Assembly (NCBI GenBank): GCA_015059785.1 | Contig: SUZS01000004.1 | Location: forward strand, 52,285-116,284 | Source of the DNA: Rikenellaceae bacterium | Lineage (GTDB): Bacteria; Bacteroidota; Bacteroidia; Bacteroidales; Rikenellaceae | Length of the DNA: 64,000 bases | Reading direction: 5' to 3' | In this document: positions 62,808 to 64,000 of the stretch, piece after piece | Layout of the letters: each line of letters begins with the position of its first letter | Position numbering within the stretch: the stretch's first letter is position 1 | Translations under genes and position numbers: made by a program | Notes under the pieces: generated by a model | What the model was told of the DNA's origin: nothing | Databases searched by the model: none | What the model saw: only the letters and a program-made list of their open reading frames with translations

Positions 62808-64000
62808 TTACTCAGCAGATACAGTCCAAGTATCACCATTCTGTACTGCCTGATAGCCAGCTGCTACCCACTTTGTAGGGTTGAAACCGAATGTACCACC
62901 CTTGATGATGATTGTACCAGTGCCAAGAAGACCATCAGTGTAACCAGCACGAACTGAAGCCTTGCCAAAAGTACCACCGTTGATGTAAACGGTTGTGTTT
63001 GCACCTGCGTAAACATACGCGCGCTTCTGGTTGTCAGCAGGGTCTCAAGAGAAGTTACCGTCGTTGATTGTCAGCTCTGAACCAGCACCCTCAAGATAGA
63101 AGAGGTAGCGGCCAGATGTGCTAGCAGTGTCTACATATACGCTACCGCTCTCAAAGGTAACCTTTGCACCGTTTACAGCAGCTACAGCTCCACCGTTTGC
63201 AGTGTAGTTTGCATCGTGGATAGTAACTACAGAGCCATCGCGAGCAATCAAACCGTAGTCAGATGGTGTGCCTGATGTAAGTTTTGTATTGTTCATATAG
63301 AGCTCAACCTCACGACCTGCAGGGATGTTGATGTAGTTAGCAGTAATGTCGGTCTCAAAGCCGATGCGTGGCTCAGTGCCAGCAAGAGCATCAAGAAGCT
63401 CATCAGCATTCTCAACTGAGAGCATTCTTACTACCTCATAGAAGCCATTCTCATCAGTGATTACAGCGTAACCCTCTGGAACGAAGTTAGTACCAGGGCC
63501 CTCTGCAGCGTTGTTCTGAGGGTTGAACGTCTGGAACTTACCACCGCGAACCTCGATAGTAGTTGTAGCACGGTCAGCATCCTTCTTGTTAAGAACGAAC
63601 TTTGAAGCATTATCGTTAGGGAAAGTACCGCCATTAACGAATACCTTACCCTCGCCACGAGCGTAAACAACTGCATTAGGCTCACCAGCAGCGTCAACAC
63701 CAGACTTGATAGTACCACCGTTGATAATTACAGTACCCTCTGCGATAACTGCATAACCGTCGTTGCCAGTTACAGCCTCAAGAGTACCATTGCCATTGAT
63801 AGTAAGTGTAGCACCCTTCTCAACGATGATAAGGTCAGTGTAAACATTATCCTTGTGGTTCTTAAGAGTGTAACCATTAAGGTTGAGAGTAGCATCCTTC
63901 TTTACATAGAGAGTGTGACCAACAGTCATATCGCCCTGAAGAGTAACCTCGCCACCATACTCAAATGCGTGGAAAACGATGTTATCAGGCTCGTTGAAAC
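62808..64000 (-). pseudogene. Beta-helical surface protein, 5' cut by edge, interrupted by in-frame TGA
   Basis: The minus-strand frame enters from the right edge and reads to an in-frame TGA at 63045-63047 (NDGNFS-stop). The same frame then continues without interruption for 78 codons (DPADNQKRAYVYAG ... NGDTWTVSAE) to TAATAA ending at 62808. The continuation has the same Gly/Thr-rich beta-helix character (INGGTFG, IKGGTFGFN), so it belongs to the protein. One base change, for example TGG to TGA, would explain it. Repeated NGGT(F/I) turns resemble the C-terminal part of the 1387-aa lipoprotein. The N-terminus and any signal peptide lie outside the window. A sequencing error is possible. Confidence 0.75.

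Noticed and set aside
63045..63047. TGA read as tryptophan or selenocysteine
   Set aside because: No other gene in the window has an internal TGA, and no obvious selenocysteine insertion hairpin follows it.

Overview
The window looks like a chromosomal piece from the order Bacteroidales, possibly Alistipes/Rikenellaceae, although the genus is a guess. Support comes from promoters of the Bacteroidetes TAnnTTTG type, a MurF-alanine racemase fusion, a complete Na+-NQR operon, UpxY-type antitermination, DUF6562-like surface lipoproteins and weak Shine-Dalgarno sequences. No rRNA, tRNA or CRISPR array was seen.

Region 1 (1-20967) is the unusual part. One minus-strand operon of at least 16 genes runs off the left edge. 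In order of transcription it encodes a NusG/UpxY-like antiterminator, a sigma-70-like protein, a small anti-sigma-like protein, an acyl-carrier-protein fusion, a GYF/zinc-ribbon protein, two M48-type metallopeptidases, three short Hsp70s, a coiled-coil-prone protein, a fourth short Hsp70, a signal-peptide/TM protein with a possible vWA-like domain, a 1093-aa Hsp70/actin-fold ATPase, a membrane-spanning coiled-coil protein, and the start of a further Hsp70. The only good promoter for this operon lies in a segment of about 0.3 kb (19447-19771) bounded by perfect 17-bp inverted repeats. Each repeat contains GTTCT-N5-AGAAC, the arm-spacer-arm layout of a tyrosine-recombinase site. A tyrosine recombinase gene ends 3 bp beyond the right repeat. 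I read this as an invertible (phase-variable) promoter switching a multi-Hsp70/protease/ACP system on and off. In the sequenced orientation the promoter faces the operon (ON). I know no described system with this gene set.

Region 2 (20998-34753, minus strand) holds a 1387-aa repeat-rich surface lipoprotein with a long structured leader, then yhcH-like, an endonuclease/exonuclease/phosphatase-fold gene, rhomboid protease, mutL, a small membrane protein, dnaJ, grpE and an LptD-like outer-membrane protein.

Region 3 (34772-42666, plus strand) encodes a cell-wall amidase with a SPOR domain, an MCE/MlaD protein, MutS2, MurF-Alr and an RsmI-like methyltransferase. Region 4 (42698-47158, minus strand) has a short DUF6562-type lipoprotein, lysA, a D-2-hydroxyacid dehydrogenase, tcdA and a TatD-like gene. 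Region 5 (47215-53149, plus strand) is nqrABCDEF, closed by a 129-bp imperfect palindrome containing the terminator.

Region 6 (53243-54677) has a promoter followed by a leader of about 250 nt with competing helices and two small secreted or membrane proteins of unknown function. Region 7 (54675-60137, minus strand) has an acyl-CoA ligase, a membrane LytTR regulator, a PH-like membrane protein, ispD, a flavin-nucleotide-binding-like protein and an M23 lipoprotein. Region 8 (60211-62690, plus strand) has lpxK, a purine nucleoside phosphorylase and ssb. The right edge (62808-64000, minus strand) is the 3' part of another beta-helical surface protein, interrupted by an in-frame TGA.
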